DNA from: Anaeramoeba flamelloides
Taxonomy: Eukaryota; Metamonada; Anaeramoebidae
Direction of reading: 5' to 3'
Assembly: GCA_027625915.1 (NCBI GenBank)
Contig: JANTQA010000008.1
Coordinates: 11,471,001 to 11,535,000 of the forward strand
DNA: 64,000 nucleotides
The position numbers and the translations under genes are program-made. Shown here one piece after another: positions 38,401 through 49,183 of the stretch. The notes under the pieces were generated by a model that was not told the origin of the DNA, did no database searches, and worked only from the letters and a program-made list of their open reading frames with translations. Each line of letters opens with the position of its first letter. Positions within the stretch are counted from its first letter, which is position 1.

Positions 38401-41400
38401 AAAAACTTTAAATTCTTTTATTAATCCATGTATCACTGACATATGTAAAATAAAATGAAACACATCAATTTTTATTTAAAAAACATAATTTAAAATTAAA
38501 AATATGATAATTTTAATTAATAAAAAAAATATAAATTCAAAAAACAATTAAAAAATGTATCTCTACCTAATTTAGAATAATAAATAAAATTCAATCAAAG
38601 AACAAATAATAAAATTAATTGAAATTCATAAAATTTTAATTGAACTGAAAAAAGAAATCTATAACTATACATATAATGAATTCTTGAATTCTGGAAATAT
38701 AATTAGTTTTTTTTTTTTAATTTGAGAATTTAATAGAAAATTTATTAAATTAAAAAAAAAACCATCATTAAGTTTTTTTTTTTATTTTTAGTTTTGATTA
38801 GTATACCAATGGATTTCCGAAACAAAAACAAGAATTAAAAAAAACCTTTTAACTTTTTGAGGATTTAAAAAAACACAGTAAAATCATTGTTTATACTCTA
38901 TTCTTTTGATTTCACAAAAATCTCCGTTATATTTTCCAAATTTTAAAAGAATTGAGCAAAATATTTGTTTTTACTCTATTCTTTTGAATCCAGGAAAATA
39001 TCCGTTAGGTTTTTTTTTAAATTTTAATAATAAAAAGAAAATTTCAAATTTTTTTTTTTTATTAATTAAATTAAAAAAAACTCCGTTAGGTTTTCTTGAG
39101 TTTTCTGTTTATTTGGAAAATCAAATAGATTTTCGTTAGGTTTTTTTTAGTTTTCTATTTATTTGGAAGTGTTCTATTAGATTTTCCGAATAAAATAGAA
39201 AACCTCAAAAAAACCTAGAACACTTTACAGATAAAACAGAAAACCTCAAAAAAATATAGACACTCTATGGCAGCTACGAAATTCCACAAAAATATTTCAC
39301 AATAAAAGAAAAAATTAAATTTCATTTTTTTAATGAACCAAAGAAATTAAAGTTATCCCTCAAGTTGAACAATTCTAAAATTCAGAACATTTACGGCTTG
39401 CCTAAATAGATACTACTATGTAATTAATAAAAATTCAAATAAATTTTGTACTTTATGTTTAATACATAACCAGGAAGAAATAATAGATTATATTGATCAC
39501 TTTTTATGGGTGTATCCTTCCTATACAAAAAATAGATTAATATTTCATAACAAATTAAAAGAAATAAATCTTAATGAATTATTTTTAAACCAAGATAGTT
39601 TGAAATTACTTTCATTAATTAATAATCGTGAAATCTATGATTTTACACCCAAATTAACCAAATCTAATTCAAGTATAAGGGAAGAATCATGGAGTTTATT
39701 TTATTTTTTTTTAATTTAAGAAATCACAAAAAACCTAATGGGGATTTTTTAAAAAAAGTAAAATTAGTAACAGTTATTTTTGGTTTATATCAGATGTAAC
39801 TTTAAATTTTGATCACCATCATATTTGTTTTGGATTGTCGTAACTGTTCGACTTTTGGGAGAATTAAATTTTCATTTTTTTTTGATTTTTGCAAAGTTTT
39901 TCTTTCATTTCACAAAAGAGTTTATTTTGTCGAAAAAAATATAACAAAATTATTACTCTGACAAATATAAAGGGTTCTTGAACAACTCTAAATCGAATTA
40001 AATCGATTTTGTACTGAAAGAAAACAATTTGTTTCAAAATGAAACAAATGTAACCATTTGTAAATATAAAACAAAGAAAAGATTGGATTTTTTTTTTTAA
40101 AATTTGAATTTTTTCAATTGAGAATATTTTTAAACTTTTATTGGTAATTGAATTTTTTGTCTTAAGGGACTAGTAACTCTTATTTATTTTTTTTTTCCCA
40201 AAGGTGATAGAGTAATTATTTACATAAGGATACAATTAAACCCAATAAGAAACTTCATTTGTCGACTTTAGAGAAATGAATAATCATTTTTAAAAGATTT
40301 CATTTTTCCCAATGGAATTTCCAATAAAAAGATCTAGATCCTTTTTTGTTGGGTTTTTGAATCAAATTAGAAAAATAAAAATTTGCAAAAAAATTTATTT
40401 TTGAAGAAATATCACTTTTAGTAATTTCTGAGAGTCGTTATGAACAAGTAACATTGTGTCTTTAATATTATTTTAAAAATACCTGAAAAATAAATCAAAT
40501 ATTGTATCCTTGAAGATCTAAAAAATTTGAACATTTATTTTATTCACAAATATTTATTCAATTGCTTGAAATTTAAAAGACTTGTCAATATACTTTTTCA
40601 AATATCAAGGGTATAAACAAGGAACTGTTTGTATTAAAATGAGTTATTTGATAATATCTATTATTTTTTTTATTATTAGATATATGCATTTGAATTGTTT
40701 TATTTGTTGCAAAATCTTGAAAAAATTGAAAAATAAATGTAAAACCTATTTGATACATTTAATCATTGGGTTGCTAATGACTTACTGAAATAATTAAGAT
40801 AGGGTTTATAATTATTGATTATAAATAATCAAATTAAAAAGTATTTCTTTAGATAATAAGTTGAATTTTCCAGGTTTTAAAAAAGTATTTGGGGAGAATT
40901 TTTAATTCGATTCTTTGGTTCTTTTTCTCATATTTTTTCATTTAATCCCTAGAAAAAATTGATTTGAATTGTTCTTTGAATCAAAAAAATTATATTTTTT
41001 ACAAGTTTAAAATAATTATTGTATTTTTTTTTGAGATTAAGTAGATTTTTTAAACTTAGTTATTTTAAAACTTAGTGGTTTCATTTTTAAAGTGTATTTT
41101 TGGTACACTTCCTTCACAGACAATTAGATTTCAATCTTCTTTCAAAGAAAATATTTTTTTTTCAATAATTTGGAAATATGTTGGATTTTGAACTTTTCAA
41201 AAATGGGAAAAATGGATCAGTCTTTTAAAAACAATAATTCATTTCTGAAAATAGTATTAAAAGTATTTATAGTCTTGTAGTTATCAAATTTTTACTTAGT
41301 TTTTCAATTTCAAGATACGGTAAAATTTTTATAAATTTGTTAGTAAATTTACTTGAAGATTTTTTTTAGTTTACTAGTCACTTAATTGAATTTTTTGTAC

Positions 41401-42569
41401 TGGAAGATCCTTTCTCTCAAATTATTTTTTTTGTTGTTTGTATTTTGCCAATCAAAAGAAGTGAAATTTCATAATATCCTTTTTTAGAGAGTATGTTTCA
41501 TACCTTGAGTATAGAGAAAATCCACACTTAGTGACTAGGTACTTGACAAAAGAACACTGAACATTTTTATTGGAATTTTTTCAACAACATTTTCTTAAAA
41601 TGTAAAGTTTGGGTTTTATTATTTTTTTCATAGACTTGATCAAAAATTGTGAAAAGTTCGTTAAAAAGGTTTGTTCTTTTTAAATTCGCTGACTGGTGTC
41701 TTCAAACCAAAATTTAAGACTTGCAAAGTATAATTTTTGAGGCTTTTTTATACCATTAGAACTTGCTTGTAATGCTCTTGTACAAGTTAAGTACAACAAA
41801 AAGAAAAATGGAAATGGAAATGGAAATAACAAAGCAGAAATAAGAATAAAAAACCTTACCAAATATATCTAGAGTCATTTGAAGAGTTATATTCTAAAAC
41901 GTATTCGTTGGGCTTTGGATTATTCTTTGCCATTTCGAGATAATATTTTTCAGGGAAGATGATTTGTGAATCAGTTATTTTTGATAATTTGATTATTTCG
42001 ACAAACAAAACAGATGGAGAATAGCCTCCAATTTTAGCAGGGCTTGCTGTCATGCCAAAAATTTTTGGACGACGATCCTTAAATCGCGAGAGGAAATAAA
42101 ATTCTTCAAAGATCATTTTAAATGGGTGCTTTTTGCTTGCATGGTGTACTTCATCAAAAATCAATAAACGCACATCGCCAAAATCAAAAATATGGCTCCT
42201 AAGCAAATTTAAAAAGACCTGTGATGTGAACACTAAGATCTTTGCAGACAGCTCATTTTTCCATTGCTCCTCAGACCAATAGTCAACACCGAGGTCCCCG
42301 TATAAAACATTAACACGGACAGGTACTTGGTGCTTAATGAAATTTGTTTGCTGTATTGCTAAAGTTAGCTTGTCAACAATAAAGACTATTTTGTGTTCAT
42401 TGAGCGGATACTCTTTAAGATAATGCTTTATCAATTCCGTTGCGATCAGCGTTTTACCAGATCCAGTATCAAGAAACGCAATCACATTTTTTTTCAACGC
42501 TGCATTAAGAACCTCAATTTGGTATTTCCGTGGAACCAAAAAATGTGGCTTTGTTTTGTTTGTTGTCAT
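32492..42569 (-). CDS. Dicer-family protein with intact helicase and degenerate RNase III domains
   Basis: Dicers cut double-stranded RNA with two RNase III domains. Two exons (42569-41860 and 35783-32492) join TG|G in phase with GTAAGG and TATAAAAG signals, giving 1333 residues. In order: Q-motif region PRKYQIEVLNAAL; Walker A DTGSGKT; DEVH box; GMTASP; helicase C with ILVATKIAQEGLDI (about residue 418) and QSRGRAR (about 452); a Dicer dimerisation fold near 680-730 (TGDEFRVENN, SSVALKLCELC); a platform-like segment; then RNase IIIa and IIIb split by a Glu/Asn/Lys linker. No PAZ is visible. The RNase III signatures are changed. The family LE-LGD becomes YSFLGKS in IIIa (about 912) and LIFIGKALLN in IIIb (about 1208). 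The second acidic pair becomes TFLNSMIG (about 1102) and FSEVFYS (about 1295). The helicase looks active and the nuclease dead. Confidence 0.88.
37680..39719 (+). mobile_element. Decayed LINE (non-LTR reverse transcriptase)
   Basis: Reverse-transcriptase motifs occur in the right order in broken frames. A QFGFG-like phrase with an interrupting stop lies at about 37710; then GIAVLNYLNTYNK (about 37750); IYYNDLYSKMF shifting frame into FDSINF (about 37835-37875); GIFQGDPLSPILFAL (about 37965-38015); the catalytic box FVDDL (38065-38080) after another frame change; KPNKDKT and KYLGI; then thumb-like KIRLFDSFILSQLTY (about 38325). Further on, FCTLC with HFLW and KNRLIFHNKLKEIN (about 39450-39565) recalls the Cys/His region that ends many LINE ORF2 proteins. 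At least three frame breaks plus stops are present, so it is dead. It is opposite to the host gene. Codons are even more A/T-rich than the neighbours'. The upstream part with endonuclease is not visible. Confidence 0.85.
38880..39275. repeat. Hairpin repeat, copy 1 (family of 62.6-63.06 kb)
   Basis: This repeat interrupts the LINE between its thumb-like and Cys/His parts. It shares with 62.6-63.06 kb the words TACTCTATTCTTTTGAA, CCTAGAACACTT and AGAAAACCTCAAAAAA, in both orientations. The inner part reads GTTTTCTATTTATTTGGAAG then, inverted, GAATAAAATAGAAAACCTC, so it can fold on itself. It was inserted after the LINE. Confidence 0.75.
40230..40700 (-). repeat. Dispersed repeat, copy B (inverted relative to 25.6 kb copy)
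   Basis: Read as reverse complement it follows the 25560-25990 copy block by block (see that entry), with moderate divergence. It lies inside the Dicer-like gene's intron, so the intron was enlarged by at least two unrelated insertions. Confidence 0.75.
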
Positions 42570-43420
42570 ATTCTCGATCTAATCAAGATATGTTGATTAA
42601 TACCAAGTCAAGAAAACTAATAAAAAATGATTTTATTTTCTTATTTTGTCTGGAGAAAAATTTGATTTTTTGTTATTTTTGAGAAAGTGTTAATTACACC
42701 CAACCTAATTTCTCTGACTTTAATTGGTTTTCAGTAAATTATATACAAAATCATTGATTAAAGGATTATTAACTAGCCCATGGCAATAACAAACTTAATT
42801 CCTTGAGATTGATTATATAAACAACTATTTTGAATATTGATTTAGTTGAACAGATTCACAATGTGATCTAATCTTGTTTTGATTCAAGATTGATAGAGAG
42901 ATAGAAAACAAGTGGTTATTGTTGTAAATAAAAAATATGGGGGTTACAAACGATGAAATTGTTCTTAGGATCTTTTTTTTTTATAATGAAATATTTGTTT
43001 TTAGAAACGTCTTTAAAAAAAAAGATTTTTTGATATGAAGAAGGATGTAGAATAAATTTTGAATTTTTGATAATAATGATTAGGAGTTTTGATTTTGATA
43101 TTTCAATTTTTGATAAGATAATTCAAGGGTATTTTCTTGATTGAAAGGATTTGAATTAGATTACTAAAAAACAAGAAAAAAATTATTATTATGAATAATA
43201 ATAATTTTCAAATAGAGTCAGTTAATAATTAACTACCCTATCATATTAACATTTTAGAACTTGAATTTTTTTTGTATACAAGTATTTTTGAAGTGAACGT
43301 ATTTCTAATTTTGAAAAATTAATATTCAATTGTCTTTAAAAATTTTTGAAATAAATTTTTTTTATAACAATAGTCAAAAATAAATTCTATATATCAATTA
43401 TTTTATATAATTGACCACAA
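42570..43420. other. Upstream flank of the Dicer-like gene
   Basis: This is the left part of the divergent region between the Dicer-like gene (minus) and EMC3 (plus). It is A/T-rich with no clear coding frame; any promoter lies here but cannot be pinpointed. Confidence 0.4.
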
Positions 43421-44830
43421 GGGAACAAACAAAAAAATAGAAGTAGAACAAACATCAGACAATAGTTGATAGATATCTGAAATATAATCTAATTAATCTA
43501 TATTTTTTCTAGAAAATTCTAAAACTAAAATAAATTGGACCCACTTTAAGAAAAAAACAACAATGTTCATTTTGTTCTTCAATTGAAAATCAAAGACAAT
43601 ACCAATAGAAATCAATATGTTATTCAAATATTCGTTTCCACTGTTTTAATAACTTTCAAATAACACAAAATGTTTTTACCAATTTACTATCGAGCTTTCT
43701 ATAAAAAACGTTTTTTACAAAACAATTAAGTATCAAAAAATTCTACCAAAAAAAATAAATATAAAATGTGTAAAATATGAAATTTTTCAATTAATTGTTA
43801 GCTTCTAATTCCCATTTAAATGTATTCTAATTCGGTAATTTGTATATAATAACTAGATCACTTGCTTGAAAAAATAGTTTACAAAAATAAAATCAAATAC
43901 CCAACAGAAAAATCAATATCTAAATTGAGTGCTATGATTTTTAATTATCAATTTTGGGCTAATTATTTTTTTAAAAAAATAATACTTGAAAGGGCAAAGA
44001 TACAAGAATATGGAAAATTTTTTTACATTTAAAAATTTTTAGAATTAAAAATATAAACAATCAAAAATTTATTTTGAAGAATCTTCTGGGAAAATTGAAT
44101 AGAGAAAATTTTGATTGGTAATCAAATTTATTAATAATTTAAATATTGAGAACCATTCTTATTAACCTTAAATAATTTTTTTCCTTTTTTTTATGAATTT
44201 TCATATTAAATGGAAAAAAAGAAAAGAAAAAAGTCAAATAAGTAAAAAAAATAGTCAAATTAGGAATAAGTAATATATTTATATATTATACGAAAATAAA
44301 ATAATTTTATATCAAGATTTACTTTTCATTTATTTTCAAAAGAATCCATATTCTAGTTGTAGTGGGTGAATTTTATGTGTTTAAAGGGTGTTTAGTGATA
44401 TTATACTATAAAATTTATCCGGGAAATTTCAAAATTGAAATCATTTAAATTTTTTTTTTTTCAATTATTTTTATAGAACCAATTTATTTGAAAATTTTTT
44501 TTATTTGCAAGATCTCTAGTCACTTGATAAAAAGTTGTTATTCTAAGGTCTAAAACAGTAAAAATGATTGTAAAGCAATAAATTTAATCTATATTGGAAT
44601 TTTATTTTGATCTTTGATTGAGGATCAAAATGAACACCATTGTTTTTTTCTTATATGTCCCTTAAAAATTTTGGGTTTTTAGATTTTTACGATAATCTAT
44701 TGATTTTTAGTTTGTATTCAACAAAGGTATCAGCTATTCTTTGATGTGTATTATTCTGCTTATTGTTAATTTGTTCTTCAGAGTTCAAATACTAAAATAA
44801 TATACACACAACAATGACCCGTTTTAATAT
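43420..44830. mobile_element. 1.4 kb foldback element between Dicer-like gene and EMC3
   Basis: The left arm (about 43425-43735) is the reverse complement of the right arm (about 44480-44810). Left: AAGAAAAAAACAACAATGTTCATTTT, then TCAATTGAAAATCAAAG. Right, inverted: ATAAGAAAAAAACAATGGTGTTCATTTT, then TCAATCAAAGATCAAAA. CACTGTTTTA and the segment ending in CTAGAG/CTATCGAG also pair. The centre is near 44110. A third, single-arm copy is at 16880-17395. No protein is encoded. The element occupies most of the divergent promoter region. Confidence 0.8.
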
Positions 44831-44964
44831 TTCTCAACTCTTTAGAAACCATTGATCCCAAAAAATCTGAATTACTTGCATCTTTTGTATTGGTATCAAA
44901 ATTTAATTCATTTTCCTTATAATTGTTTCACCTTAAATAATTTCAGTTTTAATTTTACAATAAC

Positions 44965-47900
44965 ATGAGACTTGATCCTCAAATTAGAGATTTTGTATTA
45001 TTTCCGATCGTAATTATTGTCTTCTTGGTTAGTGTGATTCGCCATTATTTATTTTCAATTATTCCAAGCCAGAAGCCAGCAGTTGATAAAGACACCCAAC
45101 GCGAACAACAATTGCTAATTCGATCTAATAGAATTTGTAAAAATGCAAACATGGTTTCAAAAAGTTCTTTAATTTCTCGTCAACCTTTCTTTCTTGAAGA
45201 AACAAATGGCGAATTAGTAAGTTTTTATTTTTCTTTTGATGCTTTTTACTTCCAAATAAAAAAAAAGAAAGAATTTTTGGTTTTTCTGAAGAAAAGCAAG
45301 TTTTCACAACAGATCTAACAAATCATAAGATTGTTTGTTTCAAAAAGATCTATGCTGACTTAAACTTTTTTTTGTATTTTTGTTCCTCGAAGAACCTCAG
45401 CACCAGCTGAAAAAATTGAACAATTTTACACTCGTGTATCAAAACAAATTTTCTTCTTTGTATCTGTAAAACAATTGACCAACCTCATGAGACCTATTTT
45501 TCGAACCAAATAAAAAACTTTTTTAATACACAACCCTTTGAAAAAGCATAAAACAGAAGTTTTTTAAAAATAGCACTTAAATTACTTAAGGGAGTAGTAT
45601 AGCCACAACAGACACTCAGAAATTCACATTATGTTCTTCATTGAAAGTTATATTGGTATATGAGGTATTATCGACACCATAGATTCGTCTATAATTACTG
45701 GCAGATTTCATCATAAAAGGGAAAAACTTTTAGCTTCCCTTTTCCTTATTTTTCTTTTACAAATAGAGTTTTCAAAGAAGTAGGTTGCAATTTTTGGCCT
45801 CTTTCTTCAAGGAAAATGAAATTTTTTCTTTTATAAATTGAGTAACAAAGAAGTGGGTTGTTATTTCTTTGAGATCTCTATTTAGAAAAGAAAAATGAAA
45901 ATGAAGTGAAAATTTTTTCAAATGTGTTATTCAAATACCATTAAAGAATGGTGTAATTGAGTGTTAATCACATTCGATTGACTATGGTTCAAATGGCTCT
46001 CAAAAATCTCCTTAGAAATATGATTAAACAATAGATTAATTTGGTTTTTTCATACTGATAAATTCTAATAAATTTCATTAAAATTTTTAGTTCAATTTCC
46101 ATTTTTGATAAATCTTTGAACTGTCAACTTCTCAAACAGTCAATGACAAAGAATATTTTGAAGAACAACTAATTTTACAGAGTTTCTTATCACTTGACCA
46201 CATAAAATGCTTTATTCAAAGCTTGATCAGAATAATTTCAAAAAGGAAAATCAAGTAAAAATTTCCAAATATAAATTGTAATTTATCAGTAATAATCAAC
46301 TAAAAATTTTCAGTCGGAATTGTTTTTTTAAATTCCTTTTCAAAATCCAAAAATAAAAACTCAAAATAATTGTATTTTAAAAATCAGTTGTTAGATCCAC
46401 CAAATGATAACTATTTTTTCAATTCTTTTAATTTCAAGATTTACTCAATAATCTTCAACATAAAATCTAAAAATTAATTACTTGGTTTTGTTTACTTTTG
46501 ATAAAAATAGTTGTAGTTTCAATATATTTCTAATATGTGAAAATAATTTGTCAAAATAATCTCAGAGTTAATTATTTAATTTTTTTAAAAAAAACGAATT
46601 TTTTGGCAACTAATCTATATTTCAAGACAAATTTAAGAAAAATATAAAAGAAAGATATTTTTGCAACTTTGAAGTCTGAATATTGATGGCTCAACCTTTA
46701 AATTTGTCTCGAAATGTAGATTTTTTTCCTAAAATTCTCCGGTTTTTTTAACAAGAACAAATAATCATTTTTAATTGATGGAATCAACTTTTGGTACTTG
46801 ACTTAATATTTTTAAGTGATAGGATTTTTAGAGGTAATTGAACCAAGGATTCCAAATAATGTAATTTACATCCAATTGTAACATACTTTAATTTTACTCT
46901 TCTCTGTAGAAGAATCTAATCCCTTAAGTTCAAATACTTCAAAAAATTTTCAAATAAAAAAAAAATTAAAATTTTAAAATTTTACTAATGTTCACAATTA
47001 AAATTTCACAGAAAAAATTAAAAAAAATAAAAAAAGAATAATCAAAAATATTTTTTAAAATTTTTATTATTATTTTGTTGACATAAAAAAACAAAAAAGT
47101 AAAAAAAAATCAAAAAAACAAATTGCAATTTCTCAAAGACCAGATTCATGTTTTAAATTCCATAGATAACAGCTTGTTACTAAACTCAATCCCCAAAAGA
47201 ATTAATGCAAACATCTGAGAAATAGGGAATGTGGGTTTGAGAAATAAAAACACATAAATTCACATTTTTTTTTTTTGCGAAATTTTGGTGTTATCTTGAA
47301 AAATCAATAGTACTCATCTTATACAAACAAACTAATTTTTCAATGATCCTGAATATTGAACTTTTTTGAAAAAAAAAAGTCATCATAAGCCTACTCCTTT
47401 AAAAGAGTGAACATAATAATTTGGGCAACACGTTTTAAAAATTTAAGTCCTCACTTTTTTAAAACAGCTATCTCTTTAAAAAAAAACACTTTAACATTTT
47501 TTCTACTTGTTGAAATTTTGAATTAATTTCTCAACAGAGTTCTGATTTGAAATTTCTTTTTCTTTTTTATTCTGTTCAAACAAAATAATAATAAAAATTT
47601 AATTGGAAAATAACAAAACAAAATAATCAAACAAACAAATTTAATCAAACAAAAAACATAAAACACAATATCAAAATCCAAATTTAAAAGAACCAAGATT
47701 CAAAACAAAAGCCATTAGCCATGTCAATGATGTTTGATCCAAGTATGATGACTAATATGATGAAAGGGAGCATGGGTAATATGATCCCACAAGTGGTGCT
47801 TGGACAGCTTATCAGCTATTTATTCAAAGGCTTTTTAGTTGTCAAATTGCCATTCTTCTTACCAGCAAGATTTAAAACAATGTTGCAGCAAGGGATAGGG

Positions 47901-48350
47901 TTATCTTCATTAGACTCCTCATTTGTGTCAAGTTTGTCGTGGTATTTTATGGTTTATTTCGGGTTGCGTGGGGTTATTGATTTACTTTTCCAAGCAAAGG
48001 ATGCTATTGCTCATTCATACTTTTCACCAATCAGGGAACAAAAGAGGCAAACCCAGGTACCCAGACCTGCACCTGCACCTGTATCAACACCCTCATTGGG
48101 GAACATGGGTGGTACAGATAAAAAGGACACTTTAAGAAATGAAAAAGAAAATTGGAAAATGATAGACCATTTTTTTGAAATTCAAAACTCAGAACTTGAA
48201 TTAATCGGTAAACCAATCAACCAAGAAAAAGTAGTTAAAAAGCAAACAGCCAACAAAACTCAAATCACAAAAAAAATTAAATCACAAAATAAAAATATGA
48301 AATCAACAACCCCAAAAAATAGAAAAAGAAATGCAAAGAAAAAAAAGTAA
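44965..48350 (+). CDS. EMC3: ER membrane protein complex subunit 3
   Basis: EMC3 is the Oxa1/YidC-related core subunit that inserts transmembrane helices into the ER membrane. Exons 44965-45216 and 47712-48350 join in phase 0 (TTA|GTAAGT and ACAAAAG|CCA), giving 296 residues. The N-terminus LDPQIRDFVLFPIVIIVF, VSVIRHYL matches the family LDSNIRLWVVLPIVIITF, VGMIRHYV and keeps the arginine of the first membrane helix. LLIRSNRI matches LIRSRVL. Exon 2 opens MSMMFDPSMMTNMMKG (family TDPTMLTDMMKG) and continues VKLPFFLPARFKTMLQQG, LSSLDSSFVSSLSWYF and FGLRGV, including the second conserved arginine in the RFK segment. The tail is longer than in humans (261 residues) and ends in a Lys/Asn-rich stretch. 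The intron is 2.5 kb and carries a transposon-like element. Confidence 0.95.
45217..47711. other. 2.5 kb intron of EMC3
   Basis: Donor GTAAGT at 45217 and acceptor AAAACAAAAG ending at 47711 have matching phase. Inside lie a coding-like frame at 45362-45513 that cannot be spliced in frame to exon 1, a TTAA-flanked element (45590-46923) and A/T-rich DNA. Confidence 0.8.
45590..46923. mobile_element. TTAA-flanked element in EMC3 intron, copy 1
   Basis: TTAA lies at 45586-45589 and 46924-46927. The ends read GGGAGTAG inward on the left and GGGATTAGATTC inward on the right. From about 45945 to 46780 it matches the reverse complement of the 49184-49928 copy: ACTATGGTTCAAATGGCTCTCAAAAATCT, AATTCCTTTTCAAAATCCAAAAATAAAAAC, ATTTTTTGGCAACTAATCTA, then TAGT/AAGTCTGAATATTGAT. 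It carries about 350 bp more at its left end, including two related 35-bp words about 70 bp apart. No transposase is seen. Confidence 0.8.
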
Positions 48351-49179
48351 ATCAAATTCTTTAATTTGTCTTTTTTTTTTACTTTTTTTTTTTTACTTTT
48401 TTTTTTACTTTTTTTAGTTTTCTTAGTTCAAACAAACAATAATAAAAAAATTATTATTATATTTTATTTCTTTTGATTTTTGTTTTTTTATTCAATTAGT
48501 TATTCTTTTGTTCTTTTCGGGTTCACTCACCCAATCTCGTTTTTTTTTTTTACAAATTATATAAATATACTTTATCTTATTTCATTTTTTTTTTATGGTT
48601 TGGGTAATAATATTTTTCAATTCACTATAAAGTTTAAAAATCCCAATTATTTTGATAAAAATCGCGAGATATTAATAAAATTGAGATAATCAAAAAAAAA
48701 AAAAAATGATATTTCAAATATCGTGATTTTGTATAAAATCGTGATAATTGTCTAAAAATGGTGATAAATACCAAAATATCTTGATTAAATATTAATTGAG
48801 CTATCATTAGTTAATGAATTTTAAGCTAAATACAACAATATTTTTTACAATAAAAAATTTGTTTTGATCAAAAAATAATTTGTTAAAAATCAAATATTTT
48901 TTTTTAAAAACAAAAAAGAAAAGGTCACATAAGAGTGATGAGATGAGAATAAAAGAGAAACTTTTAAAATTTTCACAAAGTAGTGGTGATAATTTGAATT
49001 GACTTTTTATGGTGTTTTTGTATTATTCAAGTCAAAAAATTGGAATAATTATTCCTCCGAAAGTATATTGAATCATAAAAATCAACTGAATTACAGCATA
49101 ACTACAAAATATTCTTATCTTTTCCTCTTTGAATTTTTTTGAAAAAAGTGAAAATTTTTAATTTTTAACCCATACTCCC
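48351..49179. other. Non-coding spacer downstream of EMC3
   Basis: T-rich 3' flank, followed at 48655-48790 by a cluster of AATCGCGAGATA, AATATCGTGATTT and AAATCGTGATAATTG words like those behind COG5. No gene is seen. Confidence 0.5.
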
Positions 49180-49183
49180 TTAA

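Larger units (their letters stand above)
35784..41859. other. 6.1 kb intron of the Dicer-like gene
   Basis: On the minus strand the intron runs from donor GTAAGG at 41859 down to acceptor TTTATAAAAG at 35784, splitting a tryptophan codon. Both reading frame and domain order continue across it. It is far longer than the short introns in neighbouring genes. It holds a decayed LINE in opposite orientation (37.68-39.72 kb), a hairpin repeat inside that LINE, and an inverted copy of the 25.6 kb repeat (40.23-40.70 kb). Confidence 0.82.

Noticed and set aside
40582-40788. Cys-containing 68-codon frame
   Set aside because: Falls partly in the dispersed repeat in the Dicer-like intron; no recognisable domain.
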